DNA of 64,000 nt from Sphingomonas sp. H160509 (GTDB lineage Bacteria; Pseudomonadota; Alphaproteobacteria; Sphingomonadales; Sphingomonadaceae). The DNA lies in assembly GCF_024124765.2 (NCBI RefSeq), contig NZ_JAMXSR020000002.1, positions 1,972,001-2,036,000 on the forward strand, in the 5' to 3' direction. Below the pieces are notes generated by a model. The model did no database searches. It was not told the origin of the DNA and was given only the letters and a program-made list of their open reading frames with translations. The position numbers and the translations under genes are program-made. Below are positions 18,218-25,803 of the stretch, in pieces; within the stretch, counting starts at the first letter, position 1, and the number at the start of each line of letters is the position of its first letter.

Positions 18218-18634
18218 ATGCGTATGCGGACCCTGCCACTCTTGATGCTGCCGGCGCTGATGCTGGGTACGTGTACGCAGACCCAGGCGGAAGTCGAGCG
18301 CGCGCAGGTCCGCGAGGCGGGCGTGCAGGAGAAGCTGGCGAAGGAACTCGCTGGGCTCGTGCCGGGCAAGCCCGAGTCGTGCATCAGCCAGTTCCCGCAG
18401 AAGCAGAGTTCGGGTTACGGCGCGACGATCCTGTACCGGGTGAATAGCGGGCTCGTGTACCGCAGCGATACCGTCGGCGGGTGCGAGGGGATCGCGCGCG
18501 GCGATATCCTCGTGACGCGGACGCCAAGCGGGCAGCTGTGCCGCGGCGACATTGCGCAGACGTTCGACCAGGCCTCGCGCTTCCCGACCGGGAGTTGCAG
18601 CTTCGGCGACTTCGTCCCGTATCGGAAGCCGTGA
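18218..18634 (+). CDS. Small exported cysteine-containing protein, copy 1 (unknown family)
   Basis: Start ATG 18218 (after GAGGAG) gives 138 residues with a signal peptide MRMRTLPLLMLPALMLGTC; the cysteine after LGT is lipobox-like but not canonical. The mature part has four cysteines in the patterns SCISQF, GGCEGI, GQLCRGD and GSCSFGDFVPY. Function is not recognised. The next gene is a diverged tandem paralog sharing ILYR, GQLCR and F-DF-PY. The two may form disulfide-stabilised periplasmic proteins. Confidence 0.65.
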   Translation: MRMRTLPLLMLPALMLGTCTQTQAEVERAQVREAGVQEKLAKELAGLVPGKPESCISQFPQKQSSGYGATILYRVNSGLVYRSDTVGGCEGIARGDILVTRTPSGQLCRGDIAQTFDQASRFPTGSCSFGDFVPYRKP

Positions 18635-19000
18635 TGCGCGGGGCGGTTCTCGCGGCGGTGGCGCTGCTGATGGTGGGGGGTGCTCGGGGCTGGCAAGTCC
18701 GACCCGCTGGAGGGCCGGGTTGCGGGGGCGCCGGTGCGGTGCATCGACCTTCAGCAGCTCAATGGGCCTGAAATCGTCGACTCGCAGACGATCCTGTATC
18801 GGCAGTCGGGCAAGCGGATCTGGAAGACGGGGCCGGTCGGCGAGTGTCCTTCGTTGCGGCCATTGGATACGTTGATTGTCGATGTTTACGGCGGGCAATT
18901 GTGCCGAAACGATCGGTTCCGGACGGTGTCGGTCGGTATGTCAATTCCGTCTGGGTATTGCCGGTTCCGGGATTTCACGCCGTATGACAAGGTGAAGTAG
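18634..19000 (+). CDS. Small exported cysteine-containing protein, copy 2, frame broken by an extra G
   Basis: ATG 18634 overlaps the stop of copy 1. Removing one G from the run 18675-18680 gives a 121-residue protein: signal-like MRGAVLAAVALLMVGVLGAG, then RCIDLQ, TILYRQSGKRIW, GECPSL, GQLCRNDRF and GYCRFRDFTPYDK. The four cysteines align with those of the preceding gene, so this is a tandem duplication. No characterised homolog is known to me. Confidence 0.6.
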
Positions 19001-19020
19001 ACGCATCCACGCTACACATT

Positions 19021-19125
19021 CGCCACCCCGGCGGAGGCCGGGGCCCAGTTGGGGGACGCTGATGGCGTAAGACAGCGCTCCGTTACAACGACCTTTCCAA
19101 CTGGGCCCCGGCCTTCGCCGGGGGT
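19021..19125. repeat. Palindromic repeat, family B (105 bp)
   Basis: The same arms as at 5632 (CCACCCCGGCGGAGGCCGGG and its inverse), with the centre containing CTCCGTTACAACGACC. It occupies the space between two convergent genes (19001-19178) and could serve as a bidirectional terminator. Confidence 0.9.
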
Positions 19126-19178
19126 AGAAGTAGGGTTGAACGTCGCCCTTCTCTCGTCACCCTGACGGAAGGGTGGGC

Positions 19179-19962
19179 TCAGTCCGCGAACACTGCCGCC
19201 CGCTTTTCCATGTTGGCCCGCACCTGTTCTACTTGGTTCGGCGTGCGGATGACCTTGAGTTGCTCTTCGGTTTCCGCGTGCAGCACTGCCGCCGCGTCCG
19301 CATCCGCCGCGAGGTTATAGAGCGCTTTCGACCCGCGGATCGCGTGGGGGGTTCCTCGCCGCGATCTCGCGGGCGAGCATCATCGCCTCGCCGAGCGGGT
19401 CTTCGGACAGGCGCGTGACGAAGCCGTGCCGCAGCGCTTCCGCGCCATCGAACTCGCGGGCGGTGTAGGTGAGTTCCCGCAGCACGTCGTCGCGGGCGAG
19501 CGTGCGCCAAAGCGCGATGCCGGCCATGTCGGGGACCAAGCCCCAGTAGGTTTCGCGGATTGCGAAGCGGGCCCTCGGGTGAGCGATGCGGATGTCGGCG
19601 CCCGACATGATCTGGAAGCCGCCGCCGAACGCGACGCCGTGGACGGCGGCGATCACCGGCATCGGCAAGGTCCGCCAGCCCCAGGCGACCTGCTGGACGA
19701 GGTTGGCACCCTCCTCGGTCCGGTCGCCGAGCGCCAACCCGGAGCCACCGTTCGCCATCGATGCCATGTCGAGGCCAGCGCAGAACGCCTTGCCTTCGCC
19801 GGAGAGGACGACGCAGCGGACTTCGGTCATCCCCTTGAGTCGGTCGATCGCGGCGGCGATGCCCTCGAACATCGCCGGGTCGATCGCGTTCATCTTGTCG
19901 GCGCGCGCGAGGCGGACGTCGGCGATGCCCTCGGCGACGGTAATCGTGACCCGGTCGTTCAT
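19179..19962 (-). CDS. Crotonase-family enoyl-CoA hydratase, frame broken by an extra base
   Basis: From ATG 19962 the product starts MNDRVTITVAEGIADVRLAR and has the crotonase motifs GKAFCAGLDMASM (first oxyanion-hole loop) and HGVAFGGGFQIMSGADIRIA (second), plus ARFAIRETYWGLVPDM. After removal of one base from the run at 19346-19351 the frame continues as AIRGSKALYNLAADADA to a stop at 19179, about 260 residues. The hydratase/isomerase substrate is not determined; several crotonases of this shape act in fatty-acid or aromatic breakdown. The gene is divergent from two thioesterases. Confidence 0.85.
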
Positions 19963-20055
19963 TCTGGCGATCCTCTCGATCTTTGCGCGGACGCTAACCG
20001 GCCCCGCCCTCCCCCGCAATGTTGCGCGCGGCCACCCGGCGTGTAGAGGCGGGCA

Positions 20056-20511
20056 ATGGCTGGTTTTGATCCACAATGGTTTGCGACGCGCGGGTTCGGC
20101 GGGCACGGCGCCGCGCTGGGGATGCGCTATCATGCGCATGGCGACGACTGGGCGGAGCTTTCGCTGCCGTATGACGAACGGCTGATCGGCGACCGCGCGA
20201 GCGGCGTGATCGCGTCGGGGCCGATCATCACGATGATGGACATGGCGACGAGCCTCGCGATCTGGATCAAGCGCAACGCGTTCGTGCCGCACGCGACGCT
20301 CGACCTGCGGGTCGATTACCTGCGGCCGGCGACTCCGGGAAAGACGGTGATCGGGCGCGGTGAATGCTACCGGATCACGCGCTCGATCGCGTTCGTGCGC
20401 GGGCAGGCGCATGACGGCGACCCGAACGATCCGCTCGCGCATGTCGCGGGGACGTTCATGGTGGTGGGCGATGTCGCCGGCATGGGTCTCAACAGGAGGA
20501 TCGAGGCATGA
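20056..20511 (+). CDS. PaaI-family hotdog thioesterase, first of a pair
   Basis: The 151-residue single-hotdog protein has ERLIGDRASGVIASGPIITMM and ATLDLRVDYLRPATPGKTV, matching PaaI-type acyl-CoA thioesterases. It overlaps the next thioesterase gene by four bases (ATGA). The pair may form a hetero-oligomer. The acyl-CoA substrate is unknown. Confidence 0.85.
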   Translation: MAGFDPQWFATRGFGGHGAALGMRYHAHGDDWAELSLPYDERLIGDRASGVIASGPIITMMDMATSLAIWIKRNAFVPHATLDLRVDYLRPATPGKTVIGRGECYRITRSIAFVRGQAHDGDPNDPLAHVAGTFMVVGDVAGMGLNRRIEA

Positions 20512-20897
20512 CGATCGGCCTGCCGCCCTATGCGGAGATTCTCCGCGTGTCGGTCGAAGCCGAGAACGGCGCGCCGCCGGTATTGCTGATGCCGTTTGCC
20601 GACGACGTGCTGGGGCGGCCGGGGTTTTTGCACGGCGGCGCGATCTCGGGGTTGCTGGAGATGGCGGCGATCGCGGCTTTGCAGCATGCGCTGGAGGCCG
20701 AGGGTGGCGGGCGGATCAAGCCGGTCAACGTTACCGTCGATTTCATGCGGGGTGGTCGGGACAAGCCTACGCGGGCCGCGGGCGTGGTGACTCGGTTGGG
20801 CACGCGGGTGGCCAATGTCGAGGCGACCGCGTGGCAGGACGAGCGCGACAAACCGATTGCGGCTGCGCGGATGAACTACCTGATCGTGCGGGATTAG
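20508..20897 (+). CDS. PaaI-family hotdog thioesterase, second of a pair
   Basis: The 129-residue hotdog protein has RPGFLHGGAISGLLEMAAIA, in which HGG is the typical active-site loop, and KPVNVTVDFMRGGRDKPTRA. The upstream neighbour lacks HGG and has ASGPIITMM at that place, so this copy may be the better catalyst. Translation is coupled to the first copy by the ATGA overlap. Confidence 0.87.
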   Translation: MTIGLPPYAEILRVSVEAENGAPPVLLMPFADDVLGRPGFLHGGAISGLLEMAAIAALQHALEAEGGGRIKPVNVTVDFMRGGRDKPTRAAGVVTRLGTRVANVEATAWQDERDKPIAAARMNYLIVRD

Positions 20898-20907
20898 CGC
20901 ACTTCTA

Positions 20908-21017
20908 CTCCCCCTTCCGCTTAGCGGGAGGGGTCGGGGAGGGGTGTGCCTCACAGACCGGACGCCAGTACGTACGTCGCGCCCTCCCCTAACCCCCTCC
21001 CGCAAGCGGGAGGGGAA
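20908..21017. repeat. REPIN-like repeat, family A (110 bp)
   Basis: Left arm CCTTCCGCTTAGCGGGAGGG then GTCGGGGAGGGG; right arm CCCTCCCCTAACCCCCTCCC then GCAAGCGGGAGGGG. The ~35-base centre is unlike that of other copies. It separates two convergent genes. Confidence 0.9.
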
Positions 21018-21023
21018 TTTAGG

Positions 21024-22149
21024 TTACTTCGCGGTCAGTTTGATCAGGCGGCCTTGTGAGTCGCCGCCGTCTTCGAGGACCCAGATCGCGCCGTCGGGGC
21101 CTTGTTCGACTTCACGGATTCTTGCCCCCATGTCCCATTGGTCGCCCTTGGCGGCGTTGGTACCGGTGAGGTGGACGCGGACGAGGGACTTCGAGGACAG
21201 ACCGCCGATGAACGCGTCGCCCTTCCACTCCGGGAACATGCTGCCCGAATAGATCATCAGGCCGCCGGGCGAGATCACCGGGTTCCAGAACACCTTGGGA
21301 GGTTCGTAGCCATCGCCGGGCTTGTGATCGGGGATATCCGAGCCGTCGTAATTGCTGCCGTTCGAGGCGTTGGGCCAGCCATAGTTGAGGCCGGGCTTGA
21401 TGAGATTGACCTCGTCGCCGCCCTTGGGGCCCATCTCCTGCTCCCAGAGATTGCCCTGCGCATCGAACGCGATGCCAAGCAGGTTGCGGTGGCCGTAGCT
21501 CCAGATTTCGGGTGCAAAGCCCTTTGCCACGAGCGGGTTGCCGGGGGCGGGTTTCCCGTCGAGCGTCAGGCGCAGCACCTTGCCGAGCGTCATCTTCGGG
21601 TCCTGCGCAGGGGGTGAACTTCTGGCGCTCGCCGTTGGTGAAGAACAGGTATTTGCCGTCGGGCGAGAAGGCGATGCGGCCGGAGTAGTGGCCGTTGCCC
21701 TCCACGAACGGACGCGCACTGAACAGCGCTTCGATCTCGCCGAGACGCGTGCCGCCACCACCATCCGGACGCAGGCGGCCGCGCGCGAGGACGACGCCCT
21801 TGCCGCCCTCGCCTGCGGTCGAATAGCTGAAATACACGCGGTTGCTGGTCGCGAAATCGGGGGCGAGGACGACGTCCATCAAGCCGCCCTGCCCGGCCGA
21901 ATCGACCGTGAGCGTCGCGACCGTCTGGCGCGACTTGCCGTCCGCGGAGACTAGCAGCATCTGGCCCTTCTTCTCGGTTACTAGCATGCGCTTGTCGGGC
22001 AGGAACGTCATAGCCCAGGGCGATTCGAAATCGGCGACTACAGTTTCCTTGAACGGCTTGCCCGCCGCGGCCGGTTGTGCCGAACAGGCGGTCGAAGCGA
22101 GCAGCGTGGTTGTCAGCAACCCAGTGGCGAACAGCGTTTTGCGAATCAT
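21024..22149 (-). CDS. PQQ-dependent sugar dehydrogenase (aldose/sorbosone dehydrogenase type), frame broken
   Basis: The product begins with a lipoprotein-like signal (MIRKTLFATGLLTTTLLAST then ACS) and ~350 residues of six-bladed beta-propeller of the soluble glucose dehydrogenase family: ESPWAMTFLPDKRMLVTEK, HYSGRIAFSPDGKYLFFTNG, YGHRNLLGIAFDAQGNLWEQ, EQEMGPKGGDEVN and EQGPDGAIWVLED. One extra base in the run 21610-21614 separates the two frames. Family members oxidise aldoses in the periplasm with PQQ and Ca; cofactor and substrate here are inferred. Confidence 0.87.
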
Positions 22150-22327
22150 GATCTTCTCCCGGAAATCCCTGCGCTAACGCAGCGTCCTAAACGAAGGTTG
22201 CTCCCGCTTGCGGAGCAGCGCCACCCCGCGTATAGAGGCACCACTTCTCTACATCGCCAGATGAAGAGGCTGCGGGGCTTGCTCCGCGGCGGCAATCACC
22301 TGTGCTTTGGCCCTGTTTGGAATTTCG

Positions 22328-22924
22328 ATGGCGAATATCGCCCTGCTGACCGACCTGATCGAACCCGAGGCGACCGCGCTCGGCCTCAGCCTCGTGCGCG
22401 TGCGCATGCAGGGCGGCAAGTCCGATCCGACGTTGCAGGTGATGGCCGAGCGCCCCGACACCCGCCAGCTGGTGATCGAGGATTGCGCCGAGCTGTCGCG
22501 CCGGATCTCGGACAAGTTCGATGCGCTCGAAGCCGAGGGCAAGGATCCGGTCGGCGAGGACGCGTATCGTCTCGAGGTGTCGAGCCCCGGTATCGATCGC
22601 CCTCTGACCCGGCTCCAGGACTTTGCAGACTGGGAAGGCCAGGAGGCACGCATTCGCCTGGTCGAGCCGTTCGAGGACCGCAAGCAGATCTCGGGTAACC
22701 TGATGGGCGTCGAGGGGACGAAGATCACCGTCGACGTCAACAAGCACAAGCTCATGACGATCGACTTCAGCCAAGTCGCCGACGCCAAGCTCGTCATGAC
22801 CGACCGTCTCATCGCCGCGACCGCGCCGCTTTCGATCGAAGGCGCGGACGAGGTTTTCTATCAAGATACGCCCACCGATGAGCCCGATGCTCACGAGGCC
22901 GACACCGAAGAAGGACAGCATTGA
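22328..22924 (+). CDS. rimP: Ribosome maturation factor RimP
   Basis: The ~198-residue protein starts MANIALLTDLIEPEATALGL and has the RimP pattern VIEDCAELSRRISDKFDALE and YRLEVSSPGIDRPLTRLQDF. It is needed for 30S maturation. The C-terminus has an acidic extension (TPTDEPDAHEADTEEGQH). ATG 22328 is chosen over an upstream ATG/GTG at 22307 as it fits the family length. Its stop overlaps the nusA start by one base, the beginning of the nusA-infB operon. Confidence 0.95.
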   Translation: MANIALLTDLIEPEATALGLSLVRVRMQGGKSDPTLQVMAERPDTRQLVIEDCAELSRRISDKFDALEAEGKDPVGEDAYRLEVSSPGIDRPLTRLQDFADWEGQEARIRLVEPFEDRKQISGNLMGVEGTKITVDVNKHKLMTIDFSQVADAKLVMTDRLIAATAPLSIEGADEVFYQDTPTDEPDAHEADTEEGQH

Positions 22925-24714
22925 TGGCCACGGCAGTCACCGCAAACCGCGCGGAACTGATCGCGATCGCGAATTCGGTCGCGTCGGAGAAGATGATCGA
23001 CAAGGCGATCGTGATCGAGGCGATGGAGGACGCGATCCAGCGCGCCGCCCGCTCGCGCTACGGCGCCGAGAACGACATCCGCGCCAAGCTCGATCCGAAC
23101 ACCGGCGATCTGCGCTTGTGGCGCGTCGTCGAAGTGGTCGAGGCGGTCGACGATTATTTCAAGCAGGTCGACGTCAAGGGCGCACAGAAGCTCCAGAAGG
23201 ACGCCGCACTCGGCGACTTCATCGTCGATCCTTTGCCCCCGATCGAGTTCGGCCGCATCGCCGCACAGGCCGCCAAGCAGGTCATCTTCCAGAAGGTCCG
23301 CGACGCCGAGCGCGAGCGCCAGTTCGAAGAGTATAAGGACCGCGCCGGCGAGATCATCACCGGCGTCGTCAAGCGCGTCGAGTTCGGCCATGTCGTCGTC
23401 GACCTGGGCCGCGCCGAGGGCGTCATCCGTCGCGACGCGCAGATCCCCCGCGAAGTGGTGCGCGTCAACGACCGCATCCGCTCGCTGATCCTCAACGTCC
23501 GCCGCGAGAACCGCGGGCCGCAGATCTTCCTCAGCCGCGCGCACCCCGACTTCATGAAGAAGCTGTTCGCGCAGGAAGTGCCCGAGATCTACGACGGCAT
23601 CATCGAGATCAAGGCCGCGGCCCGCGATCCGGGTTCGCGCGCGAAGATCGGCGTCATCTCGCATGATTCGAGCATCGATCCGGTCGGCGCATGCGTCGGC
23701 ATGAAGGGCTCGCGCGTCCAAGCCGTCGTGCAGGAAATGCAGGGCGAGAAGATCGACATCATCCCCTGGTCGCCCGACATCGCGACCTTCGTCGTCAACG
23801 CGTTGCAGCCGGCATCCGTGTCGCGCGTCGTGATCGACGAGGAAGAAGAGCGCATCGAGGTGGTCGTTCCCGATGATCAGCTTTCGCTGGCGATCGGACG
23901 TCGTGGCCAGAACGTGCGGCTTGCGTCGCAGCTGACCGGCAAGGCGATCGACATCCTCACCGAGGCCGATGCGTCGGAGAAGCGCCAGAAGGACTTCGTC
24001 GAGCGTTCGGCGATGTTCGAGAAGGAGCTCGACGTCGACGAGACGCTGGCGCAGCTGCTGGTTGCCGAAGGGTTCACGAACCTCGAAGAGGTCGCCTATG
24101 TCGAGGTCGAAGAGATCGCCGGCATCGAGGGCTTCGACGAGGATCTGGCGGGCGAGTTGCAGAACCGCGCGACCGAGGCTTTGGAGCGTCGCGACGCGGC
24201 GAGCCGCGAAGAGCGTACCGCGCTCGGCGTCGAGGACGCGCTGGCTGGCATGCCGTATCTCAACGAGGCGATGCTGGTCACGCTCGGCAAGGCGGGCATC
24301 AAGACGCTCGACGACCTCGCCGATCTCGCGACCGACGAGCTGGTCGAGAAGAAGCGCGTCGAGCCACGTCGTCGCAACGAGGACGCGCCGAAGCGGCCTG
24401 AGCCCAAGGGCGGGATTCTCGCGGAATATGGCCTGAGCGACGAGCAGGGCAACGAGATCATTATGGCCGCTCGCGCGCACTGGTTCGAGGACGAGGCTCC
24501 CGAGGCTTCGGCTGACGAAGTCGAGGCGGACGAGACTCCGGTGGAAGAGGCTTCGGCTGACCACGCTGCGGTCGAGGAGGCTGCAACTGAAGAGCCGACG
24601 GCCGACGATGCCGTGGCTGAGGACTCTTCGGCGGACGACGCTTCGGTCGAGGACGCTTCGGTTGAAGACGCGGCGGACAAGACCGACACGAAGAGCGAGG
24701 GCGACAAGGCCTGA
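22924..24714 (+). CDS. nusA: Transcription termination/antitermination protein NusA
   Basis: The 596-residue product contains the N-terminal RNA-polymerase-binding domain (~1-135), an S1 domain (GEIITGVVKRVEFGHVVVDL), two KH domains (VGACVGMKGSRVQAVVQEM; LAIGRRGQNVRLASQLTGK) and two acidic-repeat/HhH regions (~360-500). The last ~80 residues form a very acidic, alanine-rich tail with repeats such as DDASVEDASVEDAA, longer than in enterobacterial NusA. It links transcription elongation to antitermination. It overlaps the next gene by one base. Confidence 0.97.
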   Translation: MATAVTANRAELIAIANSVASEKMIDKAIVIEAMEDAIQRAARSRYGAENDIRAKLDPNTGDLRLWRVVEVVEAVDDYFKQVDVKGAQKLQKDAALGDFIVDPLPPIEFGRIAAQAAKQVIFQKVRDAERERQFEEYKDRAGEIITGVVKRVEFGHVVVDLGRAEGVIRRDAQIPREVVRVNDRIRSLILNVRRENRGPQIFLSRAHPDFMKKLFAQEVPEIYDGIIEIKAAARDPGSRAKIGVISHDSSIDPVGACVGMKGSRVQAVVQEMQGEKIDIIPWSPDIATFVVNALQPASVSRVVIDEEEERIEVVVPDDQLSLAIGRRGQNVRLASQLTGKAIDILTEADASEKRQKDFVERSAMFEKELDVDETLAQLLVAEGFTNLEEVAYVEVEEIAGIEGFDEDLAGELQNRATEALERRDAASREERTALGVEDALAGMPYLNEAMLVTLGKAGIKTLDDLADLATDELVEKKRVEPRRRNEDAPKRPEPKGGILAEYGLSDEQGNEIIMAARAHWFEDEAPEASADEVEADETPVEEASADHAAVEEAATEEPTADDAVAEDSSADDASVEDASVEDAADKTDTKSEGDKA

Positions 24715-24950
24715 TGCCCTTCGTCAGCATCCGCATCTCGGGGTCCGCCACCAAGGACCAGAAGTCCGGCATCGTCGCCGACGTCACCCAGTCGCTCGTG
24801 CAGCGGCTGGGGAAGAACCCGGCTGCGGTGCAGATCGTGATCGAAGAGGTCTCGACCGAGAATTACGGCGCGGGCGGCCAGCTGCTGGTCGAGCGCGACG
24901 CTCCCAAATCTCCGGCGCAGGAGGACGCACATGCGGAACCCTCCCGATGA
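24714..24950 (+). CDS. 4-oxalocrotonate-tautomerase-family protein
   Basis: The 78-residue protein starts MPFVSIRISGSATKDQKSGI, with the catalytic Pro1 exposed after Met removal, and IVIEEVSTENYGAGGQLL in the typical 4-OT place. Such enzymes tautomerise 2-hydroxymuconate-like substrates or are promiscuous. Its ATG overlaps the nusA stop and its end overlaps the ylxR start by 20 bases, so it is embedded in the translation operon, an odd setting for a catabolic-type enzyme. Confidence 0.85.
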   Translation: MPFVSIRISGSATKDQKSGIVADVTQSLVQRLGKNPAAVQIVIEEVSTENYGAGGQLLVERDAPKSPAQEDAHAEPSR

Positions 24951-25803
24951 CACTGCGCCGTTAAACTCCCCTCCCGCTCGCGGGGAGGGGTCGGGGAGGG
25001 CAGCCACGGCTGCCGCCCCTGCGGATAGCCCCCCCCCTGACCCCTCCCGCGAGCGGGAGGGGAATGAGCCCGTTCGCAAGTGCATTCTTTCCGGCGAGCG
25101 CGATGTGCGGCCGCATTTGGTGCGACTCGCGTTGTCGCCCGATGGCCAAATCCTTCCCGACGTGCGCGCCAAGGCTCCGGGCCGCGGCGCGTGGATCGGT
25201 GTCACGCGAGTCGAGCTCGAAGCCGCGATCAAGAAGGGCAAGCTCAAGGGCGCGCTCGCACGCGCGTTCAAGACCGGCGAGTTCACCATCGATCCCGAGC
25301 TTCCCGCCAAGATCGAAGCCGCGCTGGAGCGTAACGCGCTCGACCGGCTCGGGCTCGAATCGCGCTCGGGGACGGTGCTGATCGGCTCCGACCGGATCGA
25401 GCAGAACGCGCGCCAGGGCAAGCTGAAGGCGCTGTATCACGCGTCCGACGCCGCCGAGGACGGCAACCGCAAGCTCGATCAGGCGTGGCGCATCGGCAAC
25501 GATGAAGAAGGCTCGGGTTTGCGGGGGTTGGCACTCCCTGTGTCACGCACCATATTGGCGTTGGCGCTGGGGCGGGAAAATGTGGTACACATTGGCCTGA
25601 CCGACCGCGCTGCAGCAAAGCGGGTGAGCGAAGCGCTCGACCGTTGGCTGCATTTTATCGGCCCCGAACCTTCTTCCGTGTCTTGCGAAACGGCCTCGCA
25701 GGGCGCATCGGCGTCACCACAAAATGGGGCGCCACCGATACAACAGGCGTCCGGATCGACCGGAACACGCCCGGCCGTGGACATGACTGAGGAATTTGAG
25801 TGA
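24931..25803 (+). CDS. ylxR: YlxR (DUF448) RNA-binding protein with L7Ae-like C-terminus and an in-frame REPIN
   Basis: After MRNPPDDTAPLN the reading frame passes without a stop through a REPIN (about 33 residues) and resumes at EPVRKCILSGERDVRPHLVR, the YlxR core (RGAWIGVTRVELEAAIKKGK, RAFKTGEFTIDPEL). A second domain (LDRLGLESRSGTVLIGSDRI, then SRTILALALGRENVVHIGLT) resembles the L7Ae-like extension found in alphaproteobacteria. YlxR proteins bind RNase P RNA or nucleoid sites in other bacteria. The repeat does not disrupt the core fold. The stop overlaps the infB GTG. Confidence 0.88.
   Translation: MRNPPDDTAPLNSPPARGEGSGRAATAAAPADSPPPDPSREREGNEPVRKCILSGERDVRPHLVRLALSPDGQILPDVRAKAPGRGAWIGVTRVELEAAIKKGKLKGALARAFKTGEFTIDPELPAKIEAALERNALDRLGLESRSGTVLIGSDRIEQNARQGKLKALYHASDAAEDGNRKLDQAWRIGNDEEGSGLRGLALPVSRTILALALGRENVVHIGLTDRAAAKRVSEALDRWLHFIGPEPSSVSCETASQGASASPQNGAPPIQQASGSTGTRPAVDMTEEFE
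24966..25063. repeat. REPIN-like repeat, family A, inside ylxR
   Basis: Left arm CTCCCGCTCGCGGGGAGGGG then TCGGGGAGGG, right arm CCCCCTGACCCCTCCCGCGA then GCGGGAGGGGA. It is translated in the ylxR frame as a Pro/Arg/Gly-rich stretch (SPPARGEGSGRAA ... PPDPSREREGN) between the start region and the conserved core. Confidence 0.92.

Noticed and set aside
22891..24564. A 557-codon open frame opposite nusA
   Set aside because: Shadow of the nusA codon pattern; low-complexity Asp/Leu/Arg composition.
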